This document shows positions 25,752-33,527 of a stretch of 64,000 nt of DNA, piece after piece (within the stretch, counting starts at the first letter, position 1; every line of letters starts with the position of its first letter). Position numbers and translations under genes: made by a program. This DNA is from an uncultured Prevotellaceae bacterium (GTDB lineage: Bacteria; Bacteroidota; Bacteroidia; Bacteroidales; Bacteroidaceae), in the NCBI GenBank assembly GCA_902800435.1, contig CADCEQ010000005.1, positions 21,194 to 85,193 on the forward strand. The letters are read 5' to 3'. The notes under the pieces are model-generated. The model made no database searches. It was not told the DNA's origin and worked only from the letters and a program-made list of their open reading frames with translations.

Positions 25752-26159
25752 ATGCGAATAGTCCTTGACACAAACTGCCTTATTCAGAGCATTCCTGAAA
25801 AAAGCCCATATTTCTCTGTGTGGGTTTCTGTGCTCAATGGCAAAAACACGCTGTGTGTCACAAATGAGATTCTAGAAGAATATGCAGAAATTCTTCAAAG
25901 GCTTGCAGGCAAAGAGACGGCAAACAATGTGCTTGATGCGATTACGAAGAGCAAGTATGTAGAGCTGATTACCACTTATTACCGCTTCGGACTGATTACT
26001 GCTGACCCAGACGACAACAAGTTTGTCGACTGTGCCATTGCTGCCAATGCGCACTATATTGTCACTAACGACCGACACTACGACGTGCTGCGACAAATTA
26101 AGTTCCCTGTTGTCGATGTTATTGCCTTGAAAGATTTCCTTGAGTTGCTTGATAGATAG
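25752..26159 (+). CDS. PIN-domain toxin (putative ribonuclease)
   Basis: 135 residues with the PIN acidic set: Asp6 in VLDTN, Glu42/43 in EILEEY, Asp88 and Asp93 in DPDDNKFVD, and Asp107 in TND. It matches the family often annotated as toxin component, PIN family (COG1569-like). PIN toxins use Mg2+ to cut RNA and are held inactive by the cognate antitoxin. It is co-transcribed with the gene 6 bp upstream. Lower GC than its neighbours suggests horizontal arrival. Confidence 0.88.
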   Translation: MRIVLDTNCLIQSIPEKSPYFSVWVSVLNGKNTLCVTNEILEEYAEILQRLAGKETANNVLDAITKSKYVELITTYYRFGLITADPDDNKFVDCAIAANAHYIVTNDRHYDVLRQIKFPVVDVIALKDFLELLDR

Positions 26160-26244
26160 TCTTTTTCATTCAAACGTCGTTAGCCTTTTTTACCTCCCAA
26201 CCTCCCGTTTTCTTCTGAAACGCCTTTGTAGAAAGGGGTTAGAG

Positions 26245-26275
26245 GACGGGAGGTCAAAAGCTGAGACCTCCCGTC
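26245..26275. repeat. 11-bp hairpin downstream of the VapE gene
   Basis: GACGGGAGGTC (26245-26255), a 9-base loop, and its exact complement (26265-26275). It lies 17 bp beyond the VapE stop codon. The same 11-mer is repeated upstream of that gene (27685-27785), so this may be a protein-binding site as well as, or instead of, a terminator. A partial inverted copy is at 26199-26208. Confidence 0.8.
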
Positions 26276-26291
26276 GACGTCCCGTCTGACC

Positions 26292-27512
26292 TCACGCCAC
26301 CTTCTTCGGAACAGCCCTGTAGTAAGCCACGTGGGAATGCTCCTTGTGCTCGAATCCCAGCTCTGTGAGAGCCTTCCCAAGACGGATCTTCGTCGTGTGA
26401 TCGCTCTTCACAGACGGATACTCCTTCTGAATGATGCTGATGAGCTCTCCACAGTTCAAGGTCTTCACGTTTTCACCCTCATTCGGCTTGCGGAAGCAGA
26501 TATCGACCATCTCAGAGATGTCCTTCTTCTCCAGATACTCCAGGTTCAGTTCCTGGATTCGGGCTACCTCGTCGTTGTTGAACCAGTAGGGCGAATTCAG
26601 CTGACGAATCTCGTAAACCACTTGGGCATAGAGCTGGTCGTAGTCGATGACGCCCGTGTTGTCGATGAGCTTCCCGTCAGGGATGGTCAGACAAATGTAG
26701 CGACGGCTGCCCGTTGCATCCGTGAGTGGATGAGGGTTATTTGTCGTAGCCACGAACGAGGCATAACGGGGACGGTCTTCCTGTGCACAGCCATAGATGG
26801 GGCGTCCGTTCACCTTATTCTTCGAGAGTGTCTGCTTCAGCGCAGCATGCTGGCTGGGGCGGATGGCCTCCAGCTCGTCGAGGTTGACCAGCAGGTTGTT
26901 AGTCAGCGCCATCTCCTTGTCGAACTTGTTCGAGAGGTTCAAGTGGTCAAGATAGTACTGGCGCAAATGAGGTGGCAGCAGACGGCGCAGGAAGGTGGTC
27001 TTGCCGCAGCCCTGCGGACCAATCAGCGTGGGTACGCATTCGTTGCTGTGCAGCGTGTCCATCTGCAGCCAATGGGCCACCGTCGAGCGCAGCCAGATGA
27101 TGAGAAATCCCGTCTGCTCGGAACTCAATCCGGGCAGTCGTGAGAAGAGGCGAGCCACGTGGTTCTGCCCGTCCCATTGGGGCAAGTGGTCCAGATAGTC
27201 GCGGATGGGGTCGTACGTGAGTATCTCCTCTGACTGCACAAAGTCCATGATGTCCGACTTCGGATTCTCACCCTCGCACACATCCTCGCGCTTGGCTCGG
27301 ATGATGATGCTCTTCAGGGCACGGTCCGTCAGTGGACGCCACACAGCATCGTTATCGGCAGGGACATCGTCCACAGCCGATTTCGTTACAAACTCTACCT
27401 TTCCGTTCAGCACATTGAAACGGAAGAGGTAGTTTTCTTGAAGGAACGACTCCACTACGAGCGCTCCTTTCTGAAAGGCCGTAAGGGCCTCAACACACAA
27501 GGTTTTACTCAT
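26292..27512 (-). CDS. VapE/DUF3874-type AAA+ ATPase (orphan)
   Basis: 406 residues. A small N-terminal region (to about 95) precedes the VapE domain: DYLDHLPQWDGQNHVARLF (106-124), Walker A GPQGCGKT (165-172), Walker B LLVNLDEL (207-214), and the sensor stretch ASFVATTNNPHPLTD with SRRYICL. The last 85 residues fit the DUF3874 winged-helix-like end. Relatives are primase-helicase ATPases of phages, phage satellites and Bacteroidetes mobile elements. No primase domain, integrase or phage gene is nearby, so it is an orphan. Promoter at 27583-27613, with an array of 11-mer repeats about 75 bp further upstream. Confidence 0.88.
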   Translation of the reverse strand: MSKTLCVEALTAFQKGALVVESFLQENYLFRFNVLNGKVEFVTKSAVDDVPADNDAVWRPLTDRALKSIIIRAKREDVCEGENPKSDIMDFVQSEEILTYDPIRDYLDHLPQWDGQNHVARLFSRLPGLSSEQTGFLIIWLRSTVAHWLQMDTLHSNECVPTLIGPQGCGKTTFLRRLLPPHLRQYYLDHLNLSNKFDKEMALTNNLLVNLDELEAIRPSQHAALKQTLSKNKVNGRPIYGCAQEDRPRYASFVATTNNPHPLTDATGSRRYICLTIPDGKLIDNTGVIDYDQLYAQVVYEIRQLNSPYWFNNDEVARIQELNLEYLEKKDISEMVDICFRKPNEGENVKTLNCGELISIIQKEYPSVKSDHTTKIRLGKALTELGFEHKEHSHVAYYRAVPKKVA

Positions 27513-27582
27513 AAGTATTTGATTTCTAGATATTAAGGCTTAGATTGGCACAAGAGTGTTTCTCATGGCGTCATGCCGAGTG

Positions 27583-27613
27583 CAAAGGTACAAAAAAATC
27601 CTGATTACTGCAA
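27583..27613 (-). promoter_or_regulatory. Promoter of the VapE gene
   Basis: On the minus strand a TTG (27611-27613), 20 bases, then TACCTTTG (27583-27590). It predicts a 5' leader of about 65 bases before the ATG at 27512. Confidence 0.7.
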
Positions 27614-27684
27614 GTAATTTGGCAAAAAAAGTACGCCAATTCTGCACATTTTTGCCCAAATTCCGCTATTGTCCCAATTTCACG

Positions 27685-27785
27685 GACGGGAGGTCGGAGG
27701 GGACCTCTGACGGGAGGTCTGACGGGAGGTCTCAGATTCACGAAATCCTTTGTACATAGGCATTTCAAACTATCGACGGGAGGTG
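27685..27785. repeat. Tandem 12-bp array of GACGGGAGGTC(T) upstream of VapE
   Basis: Exact 11-mers at 27685-27695, 27709-27719 and 27721-27731, with a degenerate copy in register at 27697-27707, form four units on a 12-bp period. A further copy with one changed base is at 27775-27785. The same 11-mer forms the hairpin on the other side of the VapE gene. The spacing (just over one helical turn) suits cooperative protein binding, like iterons or operators. Confidence 0.85.
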
Positions 27786-27890
27786 TCGGCACTTTTTGCT
27801 TTCGCCTTGCCCGGAGTAACTACCCTACTTAGTCGGAGCAAAGTGCCGGGTTAGTCGGACTAAAGTGCCGGTTTGGTCGGAGCAGGCAAA
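27785..27890. repeat. 22-bp direct repeats (TTAGTCGGAGCAAAGTGCCGGG type)
   Basis: Copies at 27829-27850 and 27851-27872 abut, and a truncated third begins at 27873. An inverted partial copy lies at 27785-27800 and touches the last copy of the 11-mer family. The rest of the gap 27513-27985 holds the VapE leader and promoter, an AT-rich spacer and the GH3 promoter. Confidence 0.8.
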
Positions 27891-27957
27891 CAGAGACAAA
27901 TAAACTTTCAATACATTAAAAAATGCTTAATTATGCCGCAGTTACAAAAGTTTAGGG

Positions 27958-27965
27958 TAATTTTG
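27958..27965 (+). promoter_or_regulatory. -7 element of the GH3-like gene
   Basis: TAATTTTG, 20 bp before the ATG at 27986. Confidence 0.6.
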
Positions 27966-27985
27966 CAGGCAAAATAATACAGGCA

Positions 27986-29482
27986 ATGAGCTTAACAGGA
28001 TTAGTCAGCAAGGTATTCCGACCCCGACAAAAGGATCTGGAACGGCATCAGAACGAGGGTGAGACGCTGCAGCGCGAGGTGCTGAAGCGGCTGACGGAGC
28101 GTGCCACCGACACGGAATACGGCAGGCAGCACGCTTTCAGCGACATTCACGACTACGAACAGTTCGTGAAGCGCGTGCCCGTGAACACCTACGAAGAACT
28201 GAAGGGCGCGATTGACCGTATGCGCCACGGCGAGACAGACGTGCTCTGGCCTGGCCGCACAAAATGGTATGCCAAGTCGAGCGGCACGACGAACGACAAG
28301 TCGAAGTTTATTCCCGTCACCAGCGAGGGCCTGCAGCACATCCACTATGCGGGAGCCTTCGACACGGTGGCCCTCTACCTGAGGAACAACCCGCAGAGCC
28401 GCCTCTTCGACGGCCGCGCCCTGATTCTGGGCGGCAGCCACTCACCCAACTACAACCTGCCCGGCTCGCTGGTAGGCGACCTGAGCGCCATCCTCATCGA
28501 GAACATGAACCCGCTGGCCAACCTCGTCCGCGTGCCCAAGAAGCAGACAGCCCTGCTCGCCGACTTCGAGGTGAAGCGCGACCGCATAGCCCGCGAGGCC
28601 CTGAACAAGAACGTGACCAACCTCAGCGGCGTCCCGTCGTGGATGCTCTCAGTACTCGACCGCGTGATGGAGCTCAGCGGCAAGGAGCATCTGGAGGAGG
28701 TGTGGCCCAACCTGGAAGTCTTCTTCCATGGCGGCGTGGCCTTCACGCCCTACCGCCAGCAGTATGAGCGGCTCATCACCAGCCCCCGCATGCACTATAT
28801 GGAGACGTACAACGCCAGCGAGGGATTCTTCGGCCTGCAGAGCGACCCGCAGGACAAGTCGATGCTGCTGATGCTCGACTACGACGTGTTCTATGAGTTC
28901 GAGGATCTCTCCGGCAAAAGCGGAGAGATAGTGCCCCTCTGGGGCGTGGAGCCGGACAAGAACTACGCCATGCTCATCACGACGTCGTGCGGATTGTGGC
29001 GCTACAAGATTGGCGACACCGTGCGCTTCACGTCGGTAAACCCCTACAAGTTCGTCATCTCCGGGCGCACGAAGTCGTTCATCAACGCCTTCGGCGAGGA
29101 GCTGATAGTCGACAATGCCGAGCAGGGACTGCAGTATGCCTGCCAGCAGACGGGCGCCGAGGTGCTGGAGTACACCGCCGCACCGGTCTTCATGGACGAG
29201 CACGGCAAGTGCCGCCACCAGTGGCTCATCGAGTTCAACCGCCAGCCTCAGGACCTCAGCCAGTTTGCTCAACTGCTTGACCAGCAGCTCCAGACGGTGA
29301 ACAGCGACTACGAGGCCAAGCGTTACAAGAACATCACGCTGCAGCCGCTGGAGATCATCGTGGCCCGCCCCGGCCTGTTCAACGACTGGCTGAAGCAGCA
29401 CGGCAAGCTCGGCGGCCAGCACAAGGTGCCCCGCTTGAGCAATGAGCGCACGCACATAGAGCAACTGCTGAAAATAAACTAA
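27986..29482 (+). CDS. GH3 auxin-promoter-like adenylate-forming enzyme
   Basis: 498 residues of the GH3 family. The phosphate loop is WYAKSSGTTNDKSKFIPVT (about 92-110), the acyl-pocket region has GGSHSPNYNLPGSLVGDLSA, and the C-terminal motifs are MLITTSCGLWRYKIGDTVRF and SGRTKSFINAFGEELIVDNAE. The family activates a carboxylic acid with ATP and joins it to an amine, usually an amino acid. Bacterial members are common in Bacteroidetes but mostly lack known substrates; a hormone link as in plants should not be assumed. No partner gene is evident. Its stop codon abuts the left arm of a long inverted repeat. Confidence 0.9.
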   Translation: MSLTGLVSKVFRPRQKDLERHQNEGETLQREVLKRLTERATDTEYGRQHAFSDIHDYEQFVKRVPVNTYEELKGAIDRMRHGETDVLWPGRTKWYAKSSGTTNDKSKFIPVTSEGLQHIHYAGAFDTVALYLRNNPQSRLFDGRALILGGSHSPNYNLPGSLVGDLSAILIENMNPLANLVRVPKKQTALLADFEVKRDRIAREALNKNVTNLSGVPSWMLSVLDRVMELSGKEHLEEVWPNLEVFFHGGVAFTPYRQQYERLITSPRMHYMETYNASEGFFGLQSDPQDKSMLLMLDYDVFYEFEDLSGKSGEIVPLWGVEPDKNYAMLITTSCGLWRYKIGDTVRFTSVNPYKFVISGRTKSFINAFGEELIVDNAEQGLQYACQQTGAEVLEYTAAPVFMDEHGKCRHQWLIEFNRQPQDLSQFAQLLDQQLQTVNSDYEAKRYKNITLQPLEIIVARPGLFNDWLKQHGKLGGQHKVPRLSNERTHIEQLLKIN

Positions 29483-29600
29483 GAGCCCACCCAAGCCCTC
29501 ACGAAGGGAGGGATGTTTAGAGTGATAATGTAATGAAAAAACGAATAATAAAATATGTAACCAGACATTCCTCCCTTTGGGAGGGCTTGGGTGGGCTTCT
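29483..29600. repeat. Long inverted repeat straddling a gene start
   Basis: The left arm (29483-29515) and right arm (29565-29600) are near-exact complements built on CCCACCCAAGCCCTC and GAAGGGAGG, with a few mismatches and a 49-base spacer. Each arm has its own small palindrome (CCTCCCTTTGGGAGG in the right one). It looks like a dispersed palindromic repeat of the REP/MITE kind. The right arm lies inside the next gene's coding sequence. Confidence 0.8.
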
Positions 29601-31515
29601 TGTCCTGCTTCTTGTCTCTTGTGCCAGGATGGGCAGCCCCGACGGCGGATGGTACGACGAGACTCCGCCGTACGTCGTCAGCTCGACGCCTCAGGACGGA
29701 GGCACCTTCATAGACACCCGCCGCATCGTCATCAACTTCAACGAATATATCAAGCTGCAGGACGCTCAGAGCAAGGTCATCATTTCGCCGCCACAACTTG
29801 AAATGCCAGAAATCAAGGAAAAGGGCAAGAGCATTGTCGTCGAACTGAAGGACTCACTCAAGGAGAACACTACCTACACCATTGACTTCGGCGACGCCAT
29901 CAGCGACTTCACCGAAAGCAATCCCTTGGGCAACTACGCCTTCACCTTCTCGACAGGCTCACAAATCGATACACTTCAGGTATCAGGATACGTGCTGAAC
30001 GCTGAGGACCTGGAACCCGTGAATGACATCCTTGTGGGACTCTACCGGAACCTGGCCGACAGTGCCTTCAAGACAGAGCCCATGATACGCATCTCGCGTA
30101 CTGACAGTCGCGGACACTTCACCATCAAGGGCGTTGCGCCCGGCACCTATCGGGCATACGCTCTCAAAGACAACAGCGACGACTACGTCTACAACCAGAA
30201 GAGCGAGATGCTGGCCTTCAACCACAACACCTTCGAACCGTCGTGGAAGCCCGACGTCAGGCAGGACACCATCTGGCGCGACTCGCTGCACATTGAAAAC
30301 ATCCTGCGCACGCCCTACACCCACTTCCTGCCCGACGATATCACCCTGCTGGCTTTCACTGCCGTGCAGGACAGCCGATACCTGCTGAAGACGGAACGCA
30401 AGCAGCCCGACCGCCTGGACTTCTACTTTACCTACGGCGACTCGTCAACGCCCCAGCTAAGGGGCCTGAACTTCGATTCCGACAATGCCTTCGTCGTTGA
30501 GTCGACACCGAAGAACGACACCATCTTCTACTGGCTCCGCGACTCAGCCCTCGTCAACCGCGACACGCTCATTGTAGAGGCCCAATACATGATGACCGAC
30601 ACAACTGAAATGCTCATCAGCAAGACCGACACACTGGAGTTCCTTGCCAAGGAGTCGTACGAGAAGCGTCAGAAGGCCAAGCAGAAGGTTCTTGACGAGT
30701 GGAAGAAAGACCAGGAAAAGAAGAAAAAGAAGGGAGAGCGCTACGATTCCATCTACCCGCAGGAGTTCTTGAAGCTGAAGATTGCGCCTTCGGGCAGCCT
30801 CGAGCCCACGAGCATCATCACCTTCGAGTCGCCGACACCCATTGCACACGTTGACACCGCCGGTATCCATCTGTCTTTGAAAGTCGACAGCACCTTCCAA
30901 AAGGTTGACTTCACCTTCAGGCAACGGAAGGAGAACATCAGGCAATACGAACTAAGGGCCAAGTGGACGACGGGCTCAGAGTATAGCCTGGAAATAGACT
31001 CGGCGGCCTTCGCCGATGTATACGGACTGGTGTCGAACGCCAGCAAGCAGAGCCTGAAACTGAAAAACGAAGACGATTACTGCAAACTGCTTGTGAACCT
31101 TACGGGCATACAGGATACGGGCATCGTGGTGCAGCTGCTGAACAAGAGCGGTGCTGTGGCCATGCAGACAAGGGCCGTCAGAGGCGCGGCAAGGTTCGTT
31201 TACCTGAATCCGGGCACTTACTATATGCGGGCCTTTGTCGATGCCAACGGCAACAACCAATGGGACACGGGCAACTACGATGCCGACTATCAGCCCGAAG
31301 CCGTCTACTTCAATCCTCAGGAAACCGAGTGCAAGGCCAAATGGGACATCACACGCGACTGGAACCTTACCGCCCGTCCGCTCTTTAGGCAGAAGCCGGA
31401 GGCTCTTGTCAAGCAGAAACCCGAAAAGGAAAGGAAGCAAAGAAACCGCAATCTGGAACGCGCAAAACAACTAGGCAAAGAGTACATACAAAAAACAACA
31501 GGAATGAAACTATGA
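29533..31515 (+). CDS. Big_5 Ig-like domain lipoprotein
   Basis: 660 residues. The type II signal peptide ends in LLLVSC (Cys30). A Big_5 Ig-like domain follows (PPYVVSSTPQDGGTFIDTRR, about 43-140), then a carboxypeptidase-regulatory-like beta domain (about 150-215, GHFTIKGVAPGTYRAYAL). A long middle region contains a Lys-rich helix (about 375-405), and the C-terminus returns to beta structure with VFVDANGNNQWDTGN-like calcium-loop character (residue 575 region). Residues about 11-23 of the signal peptide (TRHSSLWEG...) are encoded by the right arm of the inverted repeat. The stop overlaps the next ATG (ATGA), so the two proteins are made together. The family is expected at the cell surface or in the periplasm; function unknown. 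Confidence 0.87.
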   Translation: MKKRIIKYVTRHSSLWEGLGGLLVLLLVSCARMGSPDGGWYDETPPYVVSSTPQDGGTFIDTRRIVINFNEYIKLQDAQSKVIISPPQLEMPEIKEKGKSIVVELKDSLKENTTYTIDFGDAISDFTESNPLGNYAFTFSTGSQIDTLQVSGYVLNAEDLEPVNDILVGLYRNLADSAFKTEPMIRISRTDSRGHFTIKGVAPGTYRAYALKDNSDDYVYNQKSEMLAFNHNTFEPSWKPDVRQDTIWRDSLHIENILRTPYTHFLPDDITLLAFTAVQDSRYLLKTERKQPDRLDFYFTYGDSSTPQLRGLNFDSDNAFVVESTPKNDTIFYWLRDSALVNRDTLIVEAQYMMTDTTEMLISKTDTLEFLAKESYEKRQKAKQKVLDEWKKDQEKKKKKGERYDSIYPQEFLKLKIAPSGSLEPTSIITFESPTPIAHVDTAGIHLSLKVDSTFQKVDFTFRQRKENIRQYELRAKWTTGSEYSLEIDSAAFADVYGLVSNASKQSLKLKNEDDYCKLLVNLTGIQDTGIVVQLLNKSGAVAMQTRAVRGAARFVYLNPGTYYMRAFVDANGNNQWDTGNYDADYQPEAVYFNPQETECKAKWDITRDWNLTARPLFRQKPEALVKQKPEKERKQRNRNLERAKQLGKEYIQKTTGMKL

Positions 31516-32351
31516 AGAGAATCAGGAATAACAGATGGTTAATGGTGATCGTGGTCCTCACGCTTCACTGTTCATTGCTCACGAACCACGCTGCCGCACA
31601 GCAGTGCGGCATTGAGAATACCGCCTTCAGCAGCGGCGAACGACTGGTCTACGACCTGCACTTCAACTGGAAGTTCGTGTGGTTCAAGGTGGGACAAGCC
31701 ACCATGAACACCGACCTCACCACCTTCGAGGGCAAAAAGGCGTGGCGCTCGAGTCTCGTCACCGGCGGAAATAAGAAACTCGATAAGTTCTTCACTATGC
31801 GCGACACGCTGCTCAGCTACTGCTCGACCGACCTGTCGCCGCTCTACTTCCGCAAGGGCGCACGCGAGGGCAAGCGCTACTACGTCGACGAGCTGTGGTA
31901 CACCTATCCTAATAATACCTGCAAGCTACGCATGCACCGCATCGACGCCGACGGCGAGGAGCACTGGAAGGACGCCCAGTACAAGGACTGCATCTACGAC
32001 ATGATGAGCATCTTCCTCCGCGCACGCAACTTCTCGTCAGAGGGCATGAAGGAGGGCGACAAGATTCCCATGCCCATCAGCGATGCCAAGCACTTGAGCA
32101 ACTCGTGGCTGCAGTTCCGCGGCCGCGAGACGTTCAAGGTCGACGATACCAAGGAGAAGTTCCGCTGTCTCGTCTTCTCGTTCATCGAGCGCGAGAATGG
32201 CAAGAACCGCGAACTCATACGCTTCTTCGTCACCGACGACAAGAACCACATCCCCGTACGCCTCGACCTGAACCTCAACTTCGGCACGGCCAAGGCGTTC
32301 CTCAAGAGCTACAAGGGTGTGCGCTCGGAGATGACGTCGAGAATCAAGTAA
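31512..32351 (+). CDS. DUF3108 family secreted protein
   Basis: 279 residues with a signal peptide (ending NHAAAQQ) and a beta-rich body fitting DUF3108: SGERLVYDLHFNWKFVWFKVGQA-type start, RMHRIDADGEEHWKD, and a C-terminal NHIPVRLDLNLNFGTAKAFL-type strand set. The fold is thought to bind a hydrophobic or polysaccharide ligand. Its ATG overlaps the stop codon of the Big_5 lipoprotein, a pairing repeated across Bacteroidales, so the two probably act together in the envelope. Confidence 0.88.
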   Translation: MKRIRNNRWLMVIVVLTLHCSLLTNHAAAQQCGIENTAFSSGERLVYDLHFNWKFVWFKVGQATMNTDLTTFEGKKAWRSSLVTGGNKKLDKFFTMRDTLLSYCSTDLSPLYFRKGAREGKRYYVDELWYTYPNNTCKLRMHRIDADGEEHWKDAQYKDCIYDMMSIFLRARNFSSEGMKEGDKIPMPISDAKHLSNSWLQFRGRETFKVDDTKEKFRCLVFSFIERENGKNRELIRFFVTDDKNHIPVRLDLNLNFGTAKAFLKSYKGVRSEMTSRIK

Positions 32352-32360
32352 GACTTTTTA

Positions 32361-33323
32361 TCACAACTCAATAGGGCTGGCTCCTACGCACTGCAGGTTC
32401 TTCTGCAGCTGCGCTGTCGAGCTGGCACCTACCAGTACGCTCGTTACGCCACGCTGCTGCAGAATCCAGGCGAGGGCCATACCGGCCAGCGTCTCGCCGC
32501 GCTGCAGCGCGATGTCGTTCCATTGGCGAATCTTCGTGAGCACGTCGTCGGTCAGCATCTCCGGCCGCAGGAACTTGCCCTTCGACATGCGCGAGTCGTC
32601 GGGGATGCCGTTCAGGTAGCGGTCGGTCAGCAGACCCTGTGCCAGCGGCGAGAACGAGATGAAGCCCACGCCCGCCTCGCGGCAGAGGTCGAGGATGCCT
32701 TCCTCCTGCGGCTCGCGGTCGAGCATGTTGAGCTTGCCCTGATAGATGAGGCAGGGCACGTCGCGCTCTCTCAGGTATTTGAAAGCCGTCCGCGTAGCCT
32801 CCAGCGGCCATCGCGAAATACCGACATACAAAGCCTTGCCGGCACGAACCACATCGACCAGCGCCTGCAGCGTCTCGTCGAGCGGCGTCTCGGGGTCGTA
32901 GCGGTGACTATAGAAGAGGTCGACATAGTCCAGATGCATACGCTTGAGCGACTGGTCGAGACTTGCCATCAGATATTTCCGCGAACCCCAGTTGCCGTAG
33001 GGGCCGGGCCACATGTCGTAGCCCGCCTTCGTCGAGATGAAGAGCTCGTCGCGATAGGGACGGAAGTCATCGTCCATCAGCCGGCCCATCGTCTCCTCGG
33101 CCGATCCGTAGGGAGGTCCGTAGTTGTTGGCCAGGTCGAAGTGGGTGATACCGTGGTCGAAGGCAAAGTGCGTAATCTCGCGGCTCCGCTCGTAAGGGTC
33201 AACGCCGCCAAAGTTATGCCAGAAGCCCAGCGACACTTTGGGCAGCATGACGCCCGAGCGTCCGCAACGCTCATATTCCATTCCGCCGTCGTAGCGCAGC
33301 GGGTCAGCAAAATAGTTTTCCAT
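32361..33323 (-). CDS. Aldo/keto reductase (YghZ-like)
   Basis: 320 residues forming an NADPH-dependent (alpha/beta)8 reductase. The catalytic tetrad is visible as Asp and Tyr in FDLANNYGPPYGSAEE, Lys in LFISTKAGY and His in DLFYSHRYD. The cofactor loop near the end reads RGVTSVLVGASSTAQLQKN. The nearest characterised relative by pattern is the glyceraldehyde-3-phosphate reductase YghZ, so small aldehydes are likely substrates. The long frame from 33467 crosses the promoter at 33348-33355 and is rejected; the ATG at 33323 begins MENYFADPLRY. Confidence 0.92.
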   Translation of the reverse strand: MENYFADPLRYDGGMEYERCGRSGVMLPKVSLGFWHNFGGVDPYERSREITHFAFDHGITHFDLANNYGPPYGSAEETMGRLMDDDFRPYRDELFISTKAGYDMWPGPYGNWGSRKYLMASLDQSLKRMHLDYVDLFYSHRYDPETPLDETLQALVDVVRAGKALYVGISRWPLEATRTAFKYLRERDVPCLIYQGKLNMLDREPQEEGILDLCREAGVGFISFSPLAQGLLTDRYLNGIPDDSRMSKGKFLRPEMLTDDVLTKIRQWNDIALQRGETLAGMALAWILQQRGVTSVLVGASSTAQLQKNLQCVGASPIEL

Positions 33324-33347
33324 ATCGTTTGTTTTTGAGAACAGCTG

Positions 33348-33355
33348 CAAAGATA
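33348..33355 (-). promoter_or_regulatory. -7 element of the aldo/keto reductase gene
   Basis: TATCTTTG on the minus strand, with a TTG about 20 bp upstream (33376-33378). Confidence 0.7.
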
Positions 33356-33452
33356 GTGAATAGTTTTGAAACGAGCAAGAAAACGGAAGGGAATTATGCC
33401 ACGCCATCACGAAAAAAACTGTGTTTCTCTTGGAGCGTCGCTTTTTTCTTTG

Positions 33453-33460
33453 TAACTTTG
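33453..33460 (+). promoter_or_regulatory. -7 element of the arabinofuranosidase gene
   Basis: TAACTTTG, with TTG at 33430-33432. It predicts a leader of about 60 bases rich in A before the ATG at 33528. Confidence 0.7.
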
Positions 33461-33527
33461 CAAACAAGAAAGCTGAGACGATAAAAATCCTCCATATTAA
33501 TAACTAAATCATTTAACTAAAAAACGT

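Noticed and set aside
26180..26380. A 66-codon minus-strand frame with repeats
   Set aside because: It overlaps the end of the VapE gene in another frame and consists of translated 11-mer repeats.
27685..27890. CRISPR array
   Set aside because: 11-12-bp and 22-bp units without unique spacers; no cas genes.
27986..29482. Auxin metabolism gene
   Set aside because: The family name comes from plants; nothing here shows an auxin substrate.
33324..33467. Extended N-terminus of the aldo/keto reductase
   Set aside because: The extension runs through the promoter region and has no homology-like pattern.
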